Of a stretch of 64,000 nt of DNA, positions 9,511 to 18,720 are shown one piece after another. The position numbers and the translations under genes are program-made. Source of the DNA: Deltaproteobacteria bacterium (GTDB lineage Bacteria; Desulfobacterota; Desulfarculia; Adiutricales; Adiutricaceae). Where the stretch lies: the NCBI GenBank assembly GCA_031264185.1, contig JAISEL010000037.1, forward strand, positions 1-64,000, written 5' to 3'. Position 1 is the stretch's first letter, and each line of letters starts with the position of its first letter. The notes under the pieces were generated by a model, which was not told the origin of the DNA, searched no databases, and saw nothing but the letters and a program-made list of their open reading frames with translations.

Positions 9511-9874
9511 AGTCTGGCACCTTTTCCTTTAAATTTAGAAACGACCTTAAAAATAAGTCAAAATATTATCTCACTTCCGGCCAAAACAATAAACCCCCCA
9601 GGCCAACGATTCCAGCCTAAAACTATTCCGGCCTAATCAGCGTTCAATATAGGCATCACATTAAAAAACAGCAGTTCTGGTTATTATAGCTTCCAGCATA
9701 CTTTATTTACAGATCTTTTTAAATAGCCGGTACAAAAAACGAAATGTTCGACCCAAACTTTACGTCAAGGTAGGGCAGTTAAGCATTCGCCAAAATTTTA
9801 TGACTTCCAATGGCTTTTGTACCCTAAATTTTGGGTTTATTGACGGCCCAAGCCTAATATTATAAATTTAGAGA
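9511..9874. other. Divergent intergenic region, mobB / selC
   Basis: No gene. It must carry the minus-strand promoter for mobB and the plus-strand promoter for selC, but no clear box pair was identified. Confidence 0.4.
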
Positions 9875-9971
9875 GGGAATATATGGGTTCTGGTGAACTC
9901 CTTGGTCTTCAAAACCAATGCTGGCGGCTGACCGTCGCCTAGGTGGGTTCGATTCCCACATGTTCCCGCCA
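9875..9971 (+). tRNA. selC: tRNA-Sec (selC), anticodon UCA
   Basis: An 8-bp acceptor stem (GGGAATAT with ATGTTCCC, one G-U pair) is followed by discriminator G and an encoded CCA. The anticodon arm is TTGGT-loop-ACCAA with UCA at 9909-9911. The long variable arm (GCGGCTGACCGTCGC region) and the T arm (GTGGGTTCGATTCCCAC) complete a bacterial selenocysteine tRNA. The long acceptor, UCA anticodon and large extra arm exclude tRNA-Ser. It decodes UGA as selenocysteine, so the genome should carry selA, selB, selD and at least one selenoprotein, most plausibly a formate dehydrogenase. Confidence 0.95.
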
Positions 9972-10296
9972 AAAATTCAGCCAAACAAACCTAAAAGAAA
10001 AGACATCCTTTAATTTACAGCAAAAATTACCGGTAAAACAGATTTTTTCTCCTGTTAAAGCTGATTCGGGTTAAGATAAAGATACCGGACCAAGGCGTTT
10101 GCTCCAGAAAGCCATTGATTTTATTAATAAACTAAATGTTCACTTGTTTATTTATTCAGATTATGGTGTTATATTTTTCACTGTTCTGGAAATTGGCATC
10201 TGGTCAGCCGGTGGCTCATCGTTTGGGCCACAGCGAAGAATATATTTTGGACTCAGTGGCGGGTAAATTCTCTTACCAGCAAAGCCGGAGTGACTT
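9972..10296. other. Intergenic after selC
   Basis: No coding potential and no clear terminator. The last bases carry a GGAG ribosome site for the next gene. Confidence 0.4.
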
Positions 10297-11061
10297 ATGC
10301 TAACTAACGCTAACTTTAATTTTAGTTATGATCCTGAAGATGAACTGTCTGATGTTTTCCTGGCTTCTTTTAGATTTTTCGTTAAAAAATACTCTGACAC
10401 CAGCTCTTTAGCCCTTAAAACTAGTTTTTCCCAGCAATACCTGGGATCAGTCCTGACCGGACGAAAAAAAATTACTCAGGAATCCATCAGACGCCAAATC
10501 GCCGGGGCTTTAGGTTTCCCAGAACGTCATTACGAAGATTTTCTGGACATCGGACGGACTATTTTAGCCGACCTGGAACCAAAGACAGCCGACCTTAAGC
10601 TTATTCCGGGCCTGGAACTGCTGAAAGACCGTGGCTATCTGGCGGTGCCATTTTCTAAGAACCTGACTTTAGCGCCCTCCGGCCGGTCTTTAGCCATAAC
10701 TTTCGAGGCCGAGTCCGGCAAGCTCTTTATTAACCCTAAACTTCACGGTCTTTCCTCGGTTAACGGTATTATAGGGGCCGGTTTTTTTGGCGATTATATG
10801 GAGCCGGTCATTACCAACGATTCTATCATTTTAATTAACCAGAAAGACAATAATCCCGGCAAAATGGAGGAAGGCCATATTTATGTCCTCAGCTATAATC
10901 CTAAGACCAAAGTAGCCCAAGCCAAAATAATTAAGTGGCAGGAGAAAGGCAAAAGCATTATCATCTGCTCCCCGTCCAATGATCCCTATAAACCGGTTTT
11001 CAGAAGCCTCAAAGACATTACTTTGATAGGCCGGGTGGTCAGTACGATTAATAATTTCTGA
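10297..11061 (+). CDS. XRE/S24-type repressor lacking the catalytic serine
   Basis: A 254-residue regulator with an N-terminal helix-turn-helix of XRE/phage-repressor type (about residues 35-75, SSLALKTSFSQQYLGSVLTGRKKIT) and a C-terminal LexA/peptidase-S24-like domain. The S24 active-site motif normally reads GDSMxP; here it reads GDYMEP (165-170), so the nucleophile is Tyr167. The following strand NDSIILIN and a downstream AKIIKW with the candidate lysine are kept. Without serine the protein should not self-cleave, so it probably acts as a stable or ligand-controlled repressor, as in other non-cleaving S24-like regulators. It stands alone with no phage genes near. The ATG has GGAG at good spacing. 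Confidence 0.75.
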   Translation: MLTNANFNFSYDPEDELSDVFLASFRFFVKKYSDTSSLALKTSFSQQYLGSVLTGRKKITQESIRRQIAGALGFPERHYEDFLDIGRTILADLEPKTADLKLIPGLELLKDRGYLAVPFSKNLTLAPSGRSLAITFEAESGKLFINPKLHGLSSVNGIIGAGFFGDYMEPVITNDSIILINQKDNNPGKMEEGHIYVLSYNPKTKVAQAKIIKWQEKGKSIIICSPSNDPYKPVFRSLKDITLIGRVVSTINNF

Positions 11062-11371
11062 CTCTATAACTATATACCCGTCATCCCCCTGTCTCAGCTG
11101 TTTTTTTATCCGGCCTCAACTCATATTTCTTAAAATACCTTCATGCCAGGCCACGCTTTTTTTACCTCTTGAAGAAAATAGCGCTCCGGTCCTAAGAGTC
11201 TTTCACCTGGAGGTTGCCTTGAAAAAAGGCCTGAATAAAGATATGTTTCTATAATTTCAGATTATTGACCTGTTAAAAAAAGAGAAAGCGTCTTTATTTT
11301 CTCGGCTGTCTTATTATGTCAGGCTGGGAAATATTCGTCTGGTTGAATCTAAGCTGACGGGAGGCCTCTTC
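11062..11371. other. Intergenic with possible gene debris
   Basis: No complete frame. Between about 11200 and 11360 several short frames look protein-like but are broken by stops. A GGGAGG ribosome site for nnr ends the stretch. Confidence 0.3.
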
Positions 11372-12919
11372 ATGTTCGTGACTTCTACTCAGGAAAGCCG
11401 GCAACTGGATCAGACAGCAATAGATCTGGGTCTGCCCAGCATAGTCCTAATGGAAAATGCCTCCCGCTCAATATTAAGGGCCTCTCTCAAGTTCTGGCCT
11501 GAGCTGGAAAGCAATCCGGAACTGCCAGTCGTGGTCATTGCCGGACCCGGCCAAAACGGCGGAGACGGTCTCGTTTTAGCCAGGCTTTTTCAGTCAATGG
11601 GTCACCCGGTTAAGATCGCCTTATTAGGCCGCGAGCCAGGAGGTAGCGCGGGTATAAATTTAGCCTTAGTCCGCAACTTAGGAATTCCGCTGGAGCACAT
11701 GTATAAAATTGATGATCCTTTTCCGGACATCCCTGCCCGGGCTTTACTGATTGATGCTCTTTTAGGTACCGGCTTAAACAGTCAGGTTACAGACTTAATG
11801 GCCATGGCTTTAGAGAAGATGAATATACATAACGGTCCCACTTTAGCTGTGGATCTGCCGTCGGGTCTTTCAGGGGATACGGGTTTATGCTTGGGACGAG
11901 TTAAAAAAGCCGATCTGACCGTGACGGTGGGCACATATAAAAAAGGACTCTTTTTAAATCAGGGCCCCATCGTCTCAGGTACAGTCATGCTAGGCGACAT
12001 CGGGCTGACTCCTCAGATGTTCCAAAAAGTAAACCCAAAAGGCTTTTATTTAGATGAATCATTAGCCAGAACATTTTTGCCCCCCAGGCCCGGATTTGGT
12101 CATAAGGGCACATTCGGCCATGCAGTCGTGGTCGGAGGTTCGGTCGGCAAAACCGGGGCCCTGGCTCTGGCTTCTTTAGGGGCTCTCCGCTCAGGTTGCG
12201 GACTGGTCACGGCCGGTCACCCCCAGAGTACGGGGGCCATAATGTCCCAGAAACTGACCTCGGCCATGACTTTGGCTCTGCCGGAAGAAGAGCCCGGTCA
12301 ACTTAGCCCTCTGGCAGGGGAAGTTCTGGTCAGATTTATGGATAATAAAAAAGCCTTAGGTTTAGGGCCCGGTCTTGGTCTGGGCCCAGGGGCCCGAAAG
12401 ACCGTCTCTCATGTTGTCAAGCAACTTAATAAACCTCTGGTTTTAGATGCCGACGCTCTGACCTTATTAAAAGGCAGCTTAAATATCCTGCCCCAAGCCA
12501 CTTCACCTCGGATTCTGACCCCTCATCCAGGGGAAGCGGGCCAGCTTTTAGACCTGACGCCTGCCGAAGTCCAGGCCGACCGTTTCCAAGCCCTGGACAC
12601 CCTGGCCGGGAGAAGTCAGGCCGTGGTGGTCTTAAAAGGGCAGCACACCCTAATAAAACATCCCCAATCCGGGCGTTACCTGGTCAACTCAACCGGCAAT
12701 CCGGCTCTGGCTGTTGGAGGTTCGGGCGATGTTCTGACCGGGATAATTACAGGTCTTCTGGCTCAGGGCTTAGAGCCGCTGGCAGCGGCCGGCTTGGGCG
12801 TCTATATCCACGGCCGGGCCGGGGATCTGGGAGTATTAAGATCGGGCCGCCGAGGTCTTTTGCCGGAAGAGATGGCCGGTTTTTTTCCGGAGATCTTCAC
12901 CGAACTTGAGTCTCTGTAA
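11372..12919 (+). CDS. nnr: Bifunctional NAD(P)H-hydrate epimerase / ADP-dependent hydratase
   Basis: A 515-residue fusion that repairs hydrated NAD(P)H. The N-terminal YjeF epimerase domain (about 1-215) shows AGPGQNGGDGLVLARLF. The C-terminal ribokinase-like dehydratase domain (about 225-515) shows LDADALTLL, TPHPGEA and NSTGNPALAVGGSGDVLTG, the ADP/substrate-binding end. Length and domain order are normal for bacterial Nnr. The ATG has a strong GGGAGG upstream. It is probably a single-gene transcript. Confidence 0.93.
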   Translation: MFVTSTQESRQLDQTAIDLGLPSIVLMENASRSILRASLKFWPELESNPELPVVVIAGPGQNGGDGLVLARLFQSMGHPVKIALLGREPGGSAGINLALVRNLGIPLEHMYKIDDPFPDIPARALLIDALLGTGLNSQVTDLMAMALEKMNIHNGPTLAVDLPSGLSGDTGLCLGRVKKADLTVTVGTYKKGLFLNQGPIVSGTVMLGDIGLTPQMFQKVNPKGFYLDESLARTFLPPRPGFGHKGTFGHAVVVGGSVGKTGALALASLGALRSGCGLVTAGHPQSTGAIMSQKLTSAMTLALPEEEPGQLSPLAGEVLVRFMDNKKALGLGPGLGLGPGARKTVSHVVKQLNKPLVLDADALTLLKGSLNILPQATSPRILTPHPGEAGQLLDLTPAEVQADRFQALDTLAGRSQAVVVLKGQHTLIKHPQSGRYLVNSTGNPALAVGGSGDVLTGIITGLLAQGLEPLAAAGLGVYIHGRAGDLGVLRSGRRGLLPEEMAGFFPEIFTELESL

Positions 12920-12981
12920 TTTGCTTTGAAAAAATATCTCCCAGAAGATATCAGATGATGAAGAATAGGAATACATTTTAG

Positions 12982-13164
12982 GATGAGACAGACGCTATAC
13001 ACCTTACTATTTACGAGCAAACGAAGCATATGACCGCTGGGGAGCTGAATTATTTTATACAAATGCAAATTGCTCCAATATATGAATATTATGGGTTTAA
13101 ACCTGTTTCCAATATTGAAGAACACAAATCCCCCAAAAAGCATAATCAAAGGACAATCGTATAA
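12982..13164 (+). pseudogene. Short open frame without start, possible remnant of a ~60-residue protein
   Basis: A 60-codon open stretch following an in-frame TAG reads as a credible small protein (AIHLTIYEQTKHMTAGELNYF, then GFKPVSNIEE) but has no start codon before its internal ATG at 13030. The style, a helix with the pattern 'IYExTKxMTxxE', is like the many small uncharacterised proteins often found near toxin-antitoxin or nuclease genes. No partner is visible. It may be a decayed gene whose start was lost. Confidence 0.25.
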
Positions 13165-13591
13165 GGAGAAAACTAAAAAACTGTAAAAAATCTTCGGCCG
13201 GAGGACATCCTGAAGGTACGGCTGCCTTCAAGCCTATGGATGAGGAGCAGTAATCAAACCTGCGGCCGGATAACAATTAAAGGTTCTGGCTGAGCCTGTA
13301 CCTACTACGGAAAGACGGAGGAACTCAACCAAATTATTAACAGCATCAAATATAGTTTATATTTAAAAATTTAAAATTATTATAGATGAAAATTAATTAG
13401 TTTTTTGTTTTTAAATAAATTCAGAGCTTAAAAAAATTCGCCGTTACTTTTACGTCTACATAAATAATGGGAACAGCTTACAGGCCCTTAACCTATGGGT
13501 CGATTCCATAAAGTCCGCCCATTTTGGCCCGATTTGTGCAGAGCAGTCTACGGTAATCTTTAGGTCTATTCTCTTTTCCAGGACTTACGCT
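13165..13591. other. Intergenic upstream of the exporter operon
   Basis: AT-rich core (13340-13430). No gene. It should contain the promoter of the MacA-like operon; no box pair stands out. Confidence 0.35.
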
Positions 13592-14803
13592 ATGAAATCT
13601 AAAAAATGGTCCTTAACCTTCCTGGCTTTGATTGTTACCGGCATGGTGGTTACAGTCTGGCGGCCATGGTCCAACGGGGTTCCGGTTAATTTTTACCGAA
13701 CTCAGCGTGTAATTAATAACCAGCTGCGTCTGGCCGTCAGCGCCACGGGAACTTTAAATCCGGTCCGTCTGGTCAATGTCGGCACCCAGGTCTCCGGTAC
13801 TATCCGGGAACTTCTGGTTGACTTTAACGATCAGGTTAAAGCCGGACAACTGATGGTCGTTTTAGACGATGATCTTTTCCAGGCCAAAGTAAGTATGTCC
13901 CGGGCCAATGTCAAAACGGCCGAAGCCCAGTGTTCTTTAGCTCAGATCAAATACGACCGCCTGGTCAAACTGAGGCAGGCCGGAGCCACTCCCCAGGAAG
14001 AACTGGACACGGCCAAGGCTAATTTAGATATTGCCGAGGCCGGTCTGGAACAGCAGAAAGCGGCTTTGAATCAGGATCTTTACAATTTAAACAATACCAG
14101 AATCCAAGCCCCCATTGACGGAGTGGTCATTAACCGGGCTGTGGATGTGGGCCAGACCGTAGCCGCCAGTTTTCAGACCCCGACTTTAATTGACATCGCA
14201 GGCGATCTGACCGAAATGCAGATTAACGCCAGTTTTGCCGAAGCCGACATAGGCCGCCTGAAACCAGGATTAAAAGCCTCCTTTACAGTTGACGCCTTCC
14301 CCGGTTCGACTTTCCAGGGAGTTCTCAGGCAGATCCGCTTGAATCCCACCATTACGTCCAATGTGGTAACCTATGACGTGGTGGTCGATGTGTCCAATCC
14401 CGACGGTCGGCTGCTGCCGGGCATGACCGCTTACGTTGATATTGAACTGTACCGGGAAGACAATGTTTTACTGATTCCCAATGCGGCTTTAAATTACCGG
14501 CCCTCCAGAACTCCCTCCTCCGGTCAGGACCCTCTGGCTTCGGCCGCCCAGACATTAACGGACACCAGCCCAGAAAATGCTCCCCAAACCGGCGAAGTTT
14601 ATGTTTTAACATCCGACAGCCGGCCAAAAGAAGTGGCCTTGCAACTGGGTGCCACCGATCTGAGATCCACAGTTGTTAAATCCGGGAACCTTAAAGTCGG
14701 GGACCAAATCATTATTGGGGAAAATGTCCAAAATGACGCTGACCAGACTCTCTTCTCCCGGGCGGCCGGCAACCGCAGGCCACCCAGAGGCGGGAGATTC
14801 TAA
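13592..14803 (+). CDS. MacA-like periplasmic adaptor (HlyD family)
   Basis: A 403-residue membrane-fusion protein. One N-terminal membrane anchor (residues 7-24) is followed by a biotinyl-lipoyl half-motif (GTLNPVRLVNVGTQVSGTI), a helical hairpin (about 100-165), the second lipoyl half (IQAPIDGVVINRAVDVGQTV), a beta-barrel and a membrane-proximal domain. It links an inner-membrane ABC transporter to an outer-membrane channel. The TAA is followed directly by the ATG of the ATPase gene, so the three genes form an operon. No TolC homologue is in the window. The substrate could be a peptide, glycolipid or siderophore; nothing here decides. Confidence 0.87.
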   Translation: MKSKKWSLTFLALIVTGMVVTVWRPWSNGVPVNFYRTQRVINNQLRLAVSATGTLNPVRLVNVGTQVSGTIRELLVDFNDQVKAGQLMVVLDDDLFQAKVSMSRANVKTAEAQCSLAQIKYDRLVKLRQAGATPQEELDTAKANLDIAEAGLEQQKAALNQDLYNLNNTRIQAPIDGVVINRAVDVGQTVAASFQTPTLIDIAGDLTEMQINASFAEADIGRLKPGLKASFTVDAFPGSTFQGVLRQIRLNPTITSNVVTYDVVVDVSNPDGRLLPGMTAYVDIELYREDNVLLIPNAALNYRPSRTPSSGQDPLASAAQTLTDTSPENAPQTGEVYVLTSDSRPKEVALQLGATDLRSTVVKSGNLKVGDQIIIGENVQNDADQTLFSRAAGNRRPPRGGRF

Positions 14804-15505
14804 ATGGGCTATGTCATCCAGACCGAGCATCTGACCAAGAGCTATCACACCGGAGCCGGAGACCTGGAAGTGCTCCACGGGGTTGATTTCGCTCTGGAGG
14901 AAGGTGAGTTCACCGCCATCATGGGGCCTTCCGGCTCGGGCAAATCGACTTTCATGAACATCTTAGGCTGTCTGGACAGCCCTACTTCCGGAGTGTACCG
15001 TCTTTTGGGTGAAGAGGTCGAAAAACTTTCCCCCGACCAACTGGCCGAACGCCGTCTTCATTATCTAGGCTTTGTTTTTCAGGGATATAATCTTCTGCCC
15101 AGGGCCGATCTTTTAGAGAACGTGGCCCTGCCTCTTCTTTACGCTAAGGTTCCGGCGGCCCAAAGAAAAAAAGAAGCTCAGGAAATGCTGGAGAGGGTTG
15201 GCTTAGGTCCCTGGTCCCATCACCGGCCGGCTCAGGTATCCGGCGGTCAGCAGCAGAGAGCGGCTATTGCCAGGGCTTTGGTGGGCCATCCTTCTTTGAT
15301 TCTGGCCGACGAACCGACCGGCAATCTTGACACCCAGACGTCTGATGAGATCATGGCTCTTCTTTCCGGCTTAAACGACACTGGCATCACCTTAGTCTTA
15401 GTCACCCATGAACCGGATGTGGCCAGTTACGCCAAACGCCTGACCCGGTTCCGGGACGGTCTTCTGGTGGAAGACTGTCCGGTTACTGATAGGCGGAGGC
15501 CCTAA
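14804..15505 (+). CDS. ABC transporter ATPase, MacB/LolD type
   Basis: A 233-residue ABC ATPase: Walker A GPSGSGKST (about 43-51), signature VSGGQQQRAAIARAL, Walker B LILADEPTGNLD and the switch histidine in LVTHEP. It belongs to the MacB/LolD/FtsE subfamily. Here the ATPase is separate from its permease, whereas E. coli MacB has both in one chain. It starts right after the adaptor stop with GGGAG upstream. Confidence 0.92.
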   Translation: MGYVIQTEHLTKSYHTGAGDLEVLHGVDFALEEGEFTAIMGPSGSGKSTFMNILGCLDSPTSGVYRLLGEEVEKLSPDQLAERRLHYLGFVFQGYNLLPRADLLENVALPLLYAKVPAAQRKKEAQEMLERVGLGPWSHHRPAQVSGGQQQRAAIARALVGHPSLILADEPTGNLDTQTSDEIMALLSGLNDTGITLVLVTHEPDVASYAKRLTRFRDGLLVEDCPVTDRRRP

Positions 15506-15507
15506 TA

Positions 15508-16728
15508 ATGTTTGTCTCTTTACTGTGGGAAGCCTGCCGGGCAATGGCCGCCAATCGTCTGAGAACTTTTCTGACCATGCTGGGGATGGTCATCGGAGTC
15601 GGAGCGGTCGTTTTAATGCTGGCCGTCGGTGAAGGCACCCGGGTCACCATCCGCAAACAGGTGGAGACTTTGGGTACCAATATTTTTATTATCTTAGCCG
15701 GTTTCCAGAATACTTCCGGGGTCAGAAGCGGTTCCGGCAGCAGCCATACCTTAAACGAGGCCGACGTTGAGGCTCTTCTGGAGCTGGACGGAGTGGCCCG
15801 GGCCTCTCCTGTTGTCAATAACAATCTTCAGTTGGTGGCCGGCGGTCAGAACTGGAACACCATGATCATAGGGGTCAATGAACTCTATCTGCCTTTGAGG
15901 GATTGGGAGGTAGGCGTGGGGCGGGATATGGACGGTTTAGATGTCCAGTCGGCCTCCCGTATGGTCTGGCTGGGCCAGTCCACAGCCAAAGAACTCTACG
16001 GCTCAACCGATCCGGTGGGCCAGAATATACGCTTAGGCCAAGTACCTTTTACCGTAGCCGGGATCCTGGCCCCCAAAGGTCAGAGTTTAGACGGAAGGGA
16101 CCAAGACGATACAGCTATTGTGCCTATCACCACTTCCCAGCGTTATCTAGTGGGCAGTTATTTCCGAGGTCAGATTCGTATGATCATGGTTCAGGCCGAA
16201 AACCCCCAGCTCATGGATCAGCTTGAGGAAGACATAAGAACCCTGCTACGGGAAAGGCACCATCTGACCGGGGCGGCCGAAGATGATTTTTTTATCAATA
16301 ATATGTCCGCCCTTATGGAGACGGCCGAAAACATGGCCAAAGCCATGACCCTACTTTTGGGAGCCATTGCCTCGGTCTCTCTGTGTGTGGGAGGCATCGG
16401 CATTATGAACATCATGCTGGTGTCGGTGACCGAAAGAACCAGGGAAATCGGTATCCGTCTTTCCATCGGAGCCAGACAGAAAGACATCTTAACCCAGTTT
16501 ATCTTAGAGGCTGTTTTAGTATCAGTGACCGGCGGTCTTCTGGGTCTGGGAACTGGCTCTTTGGGGGCATTTTTAGTTTCCTACTTTTTAAAAACCAGTG
16601 TTTTCATAACCCCGGCCTCACTCCTTTTGTCCTTCACGGTTTCGGCCGGTATCGGACTATTTTTCGGCTTTTATCCTGCCTATAAAGCAGCCGGTCAAAA
16701 CCCTATTGAGGCCTTAAGGTTCCAGTAA
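15508..16728 (+). CDS. ABC transporter permease, MacB/FtsX type
   Basis: A 406-residue permease: an N-terminal helix (LRTFLTMLGMVIGVGAVVLM), a large periplasmic MacB core domain (about 60-270) and the C-terminal FtsX domain with three helices starting near 280 (MTLLLGAIASVSLCVGGIGIMNIMLVS is the first, with the conserved TERTREIGIR following). It is coupled to the ATPase (2-base gap, GGAGG site). With its adaptor it should form a tripartite, mechanotransmission-type exporter. Confidence 0.92.
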   Translation: MFVSLLWEACRAMAANRLRTFLTMLGMVIGVGAVVLMLAVGEGTRVTIRKQVETLGTNIFIILAGFQNTSGVRSGSGSSHTLNEADVEALLELDGVARASPVVNNNLQLVAGGQNWNTMIIGVNELYLPLRDWEVGVGRDMDGLDVQSASRMVWLGQSTAKELYGSTDPVGQNIRLGQVPFTVAGILAPKGQSLDGRDQDDTAIVPITTSQRYLVGSYFRGQIRMIMVQAENPQLMDQLEEDIRTLLRERHHLTGAAEDDFFINNMSALMETAENMAKAMTLLLGAIASVSLCVGGIGIMNIMLVSVTERTREIGIRLSIGARQKDILTQFILEAVLVSVTGGLLGLGTGSLGAFLVSYFLKTSVFITPASLLLSFTVSAGIGLFFGFYPAYKAAGQNPIEALRFQ

Positions 16729-16749
16729 AAATTTTTCAACTGCTTTGTC

Positions 16750-16777
16750 CCCGGCTAAGGCCGTAGCCTTGGCCGGG
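16750..16777 (+). terminator. Hairpin after the exporter operon
   Basis: A 12-bp stem (CCCGGCTAAGGC / GCCTTGGCCGGG, one G-U pair) with a 4-base loop, 22 bases after the permease stop. No T run follows directly, so intrinsic termination is uncertain. Confidence 0.5.
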
Positions 16778-16893
16778 ATTGAAGCCGGTTTCAGCTGACT
16801 TTTTTAGGCATGGTTTCGGAAAAACTTTTGGTCCCCTTCTTCACCAAAACATTAGAAGAGGCTTTGGCGGAGTCCGGTAAAGCCCGGGCTGTC

Positions 16894-17847
16894 TTAAGCC
16901 TTTTGGTGACCGGAGGCGGGATCTCTTTTGTCCAAACTTTTCAAGCCCTCCTCATAGCCTCTGGTCATTAAACATTTTATTGACTTGGAACTTAAATCCA
17001 AAAGTTTAGTCAGTTTTCCTTTTCCCGACACCCTCGGCTTAATTTCTATAATCTGCCCCTTCTGATAATCCTCACTTCTAAAACCGGATTCTCTTCCAAA
17101 TTTATTACTATTATTTCTTTTAAGTCTGGCCAATAAAGGCGTAATAGGCGTGTTGCCCTGACTCATTTTATACCCGCCCTGCCCTCCGTCTGAATATAAC
17201 CTGCCGATAATTTCCTGAGGCGAATACAGTAGGGACAGCCGAGGAGGCCAGAGGGCCTTAATCCGGCCGTCTTTGGACAATGACTGTATATGCAGGAAGA
17301 CAGCTTCGGGTTGCCGGACAGACCCAGCCAGGCCGTTAAATACTGAAGGACGCTTTCGGTGTCAGACCGGTGTGGCATAACTGACACCCAGAAAGGCAGA
17401 GCCTTATCAAATTCCTGACAATAGCCTTGAAGCAGAATCTGGGACTTGAAGTTGGACAGAGATCCTTCTTTATTGTGAACAGATATTTATTTTCGAAAAA
17501 CGACGTAACTTTGTCGAAAATGTCGGCCAGCGGCTCGTGCCTGGGCCGGATGATGGGTGACAGAAAATCAGTCAAAACGGTAAACTGAGCTGCAAAGGCG
17601 ATTGTTCGGCCAAAGACAGCCACATTTTTTCATGTTCAGGGCTGCTTTGGTTAAAGAAGAGGCCGTAGCCACGACCGCTCCGTTTAAAGCGCCTCCTATA
17701 CTGGTTCCGGTCACGGCCTGGACCTGTGTATTTTAAGTTCTCAGCCATGGCTTTAATCACACCGACCTGAAAAGCTCCTTTGCCCCCGCCGCCGGAAAGG
17801 ACCAGACCGACTTTATCATTACTCATCTTTATATACCATTTAAGCAA
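16894..17847 (-). pseudogene. Patatin-like phospholipase (RssA family), broken by several frameshifts
   Basis: The pieces of one patatin protein lie in order across different minus-strand frames. First comes the oxyanion motif LVLSGGGGKGAFQVGVI (frame 1). Then the nucleophile motif GTSIGGALNG appears in a neighbouring frame after a shift near 17730. Next is a segment beginning TDFLSPIIRPRHEPLADIF after another shift near 17590, and finally YSDGGQGGYKMSQGNTPITPL with the catalytic DGG aspartate and the usual C-terminus ending GYEEGLKSLDK. At least three shifts are needed, so no functional lipase is made. The intact protein would have been about 310 residues. The preserved motifs show the decay is fairly recent. 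Confidence 0.82.
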
Positions 17848-18461
17848 TTATTTGATATAAAATAATAAATAGACAGAATATTATTTGTTTTATATCATCT
17901 TAAGCCTAATCGTAAGAATGATGCCTTCGCAAACTGTCATGAGGCCATGGCTTCACCCCCTGGTCATGAATCAGGCCTCAGCTATGGCTTGGCAGGCCAA
18001 TATATGGACAGCAAAATACCGAATAATACAATATATTGTCTGATTCACGGCAAAAACACCCTGTTTTCAGAAGTTGAACTAAAAAAATGTAATGATATCA
18101 CTTAGTTATAAATCTAATTTTCTAAAAAATGGGCTTCTTGCAAGGACGTCAAGAATAATATCATTCTCTTTTTAGCTCTCTTTAGTCAACATGCCAGAAC
18201 CTAGCCAGGACCAGCGGACCATAGGTCCTCTTGACTTATATTTTCGTCGGCGATAGATTTTAAAGAATAAGCCAAACATCTTTCCTTCACTATTTTTGGC
18301 AACTATCCTGATTATGAGCACATATTCTGTAATATTCTTATCTATAAATCAGAGCCCTGAACTTGAAAAAGAGCATTAGATCATTTTTCCCGGACTGTTC
18401 AGACTCAAGTCGACGTTCAGGACCTTGACTGCGGTCACAGAGACTATAAAAAGGGGTTAAA
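17848..18461. other. AT-rich intergenic with one copy of a dispersed repeat
   Basis: No gene is seen. 18064-18145 aligns with 33232-33314 (see repeat entries). AAGGGG at 18452-18457 serves as the ribosome site for the next small gene. Confidence 0.4.
18064..18145. repeat. Dispersed AT-rich repeat, copy A
   Basis: About 82 bases that align by eye to 33232-33314 at roughly three-quarters identity with few gaps. Shared blocks include CAGAAGT, AATGATATCA and TTATAAAT. Neither copy codes for protein, and both lie in decayed intergenic DNA. Confidence 0.5.
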
Positions 18462-18644
18462 ATGGGGCTTCCGTGTCCAAATTGCGGTTCAACCAAAACG
18501 AACTTTATTAAAAAAGGTTCCTTAATGAGTTGGATTTTTTCCAAAATCCGTTTACCGGTGCCTTCCTCTGAAAAATTCAAAATGGGCCAATACATTCTCG
18601 TCTGCCGCAATTGTGGCCATAAAACTGTTATATTTATAAATTAG
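18462..18644 (+). CDS. Small zinc-ribbon protein
   Basis: A 60-residue protein with CPNCG (5-9) and CRNCG (48-52) at its two ends, enough for a single zinc ribbon, separated by a basic, partly hydrophobic middle. An AAGGGG ribosome site lies 6 bases before the ATG. The two CxxC motifs in the right frame and the good start support a real gene, although it stands alone between decayed regions. Function unknown. Confidence 0.55.
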   Translation: MGLPCPNCGSTKTNFIKKGSLMSWIFSKIRLPVPSSEKFKMGQYILVCRNCGHKTVIFIN

Positions 18645-18720
18645 CTCTCTCAAAAATATTAACTTTTTTAGCCCGATCTTAGCAATTAGAGGCTGCTTCA
18701 CAGCTAACCCGGTAGCCGCC

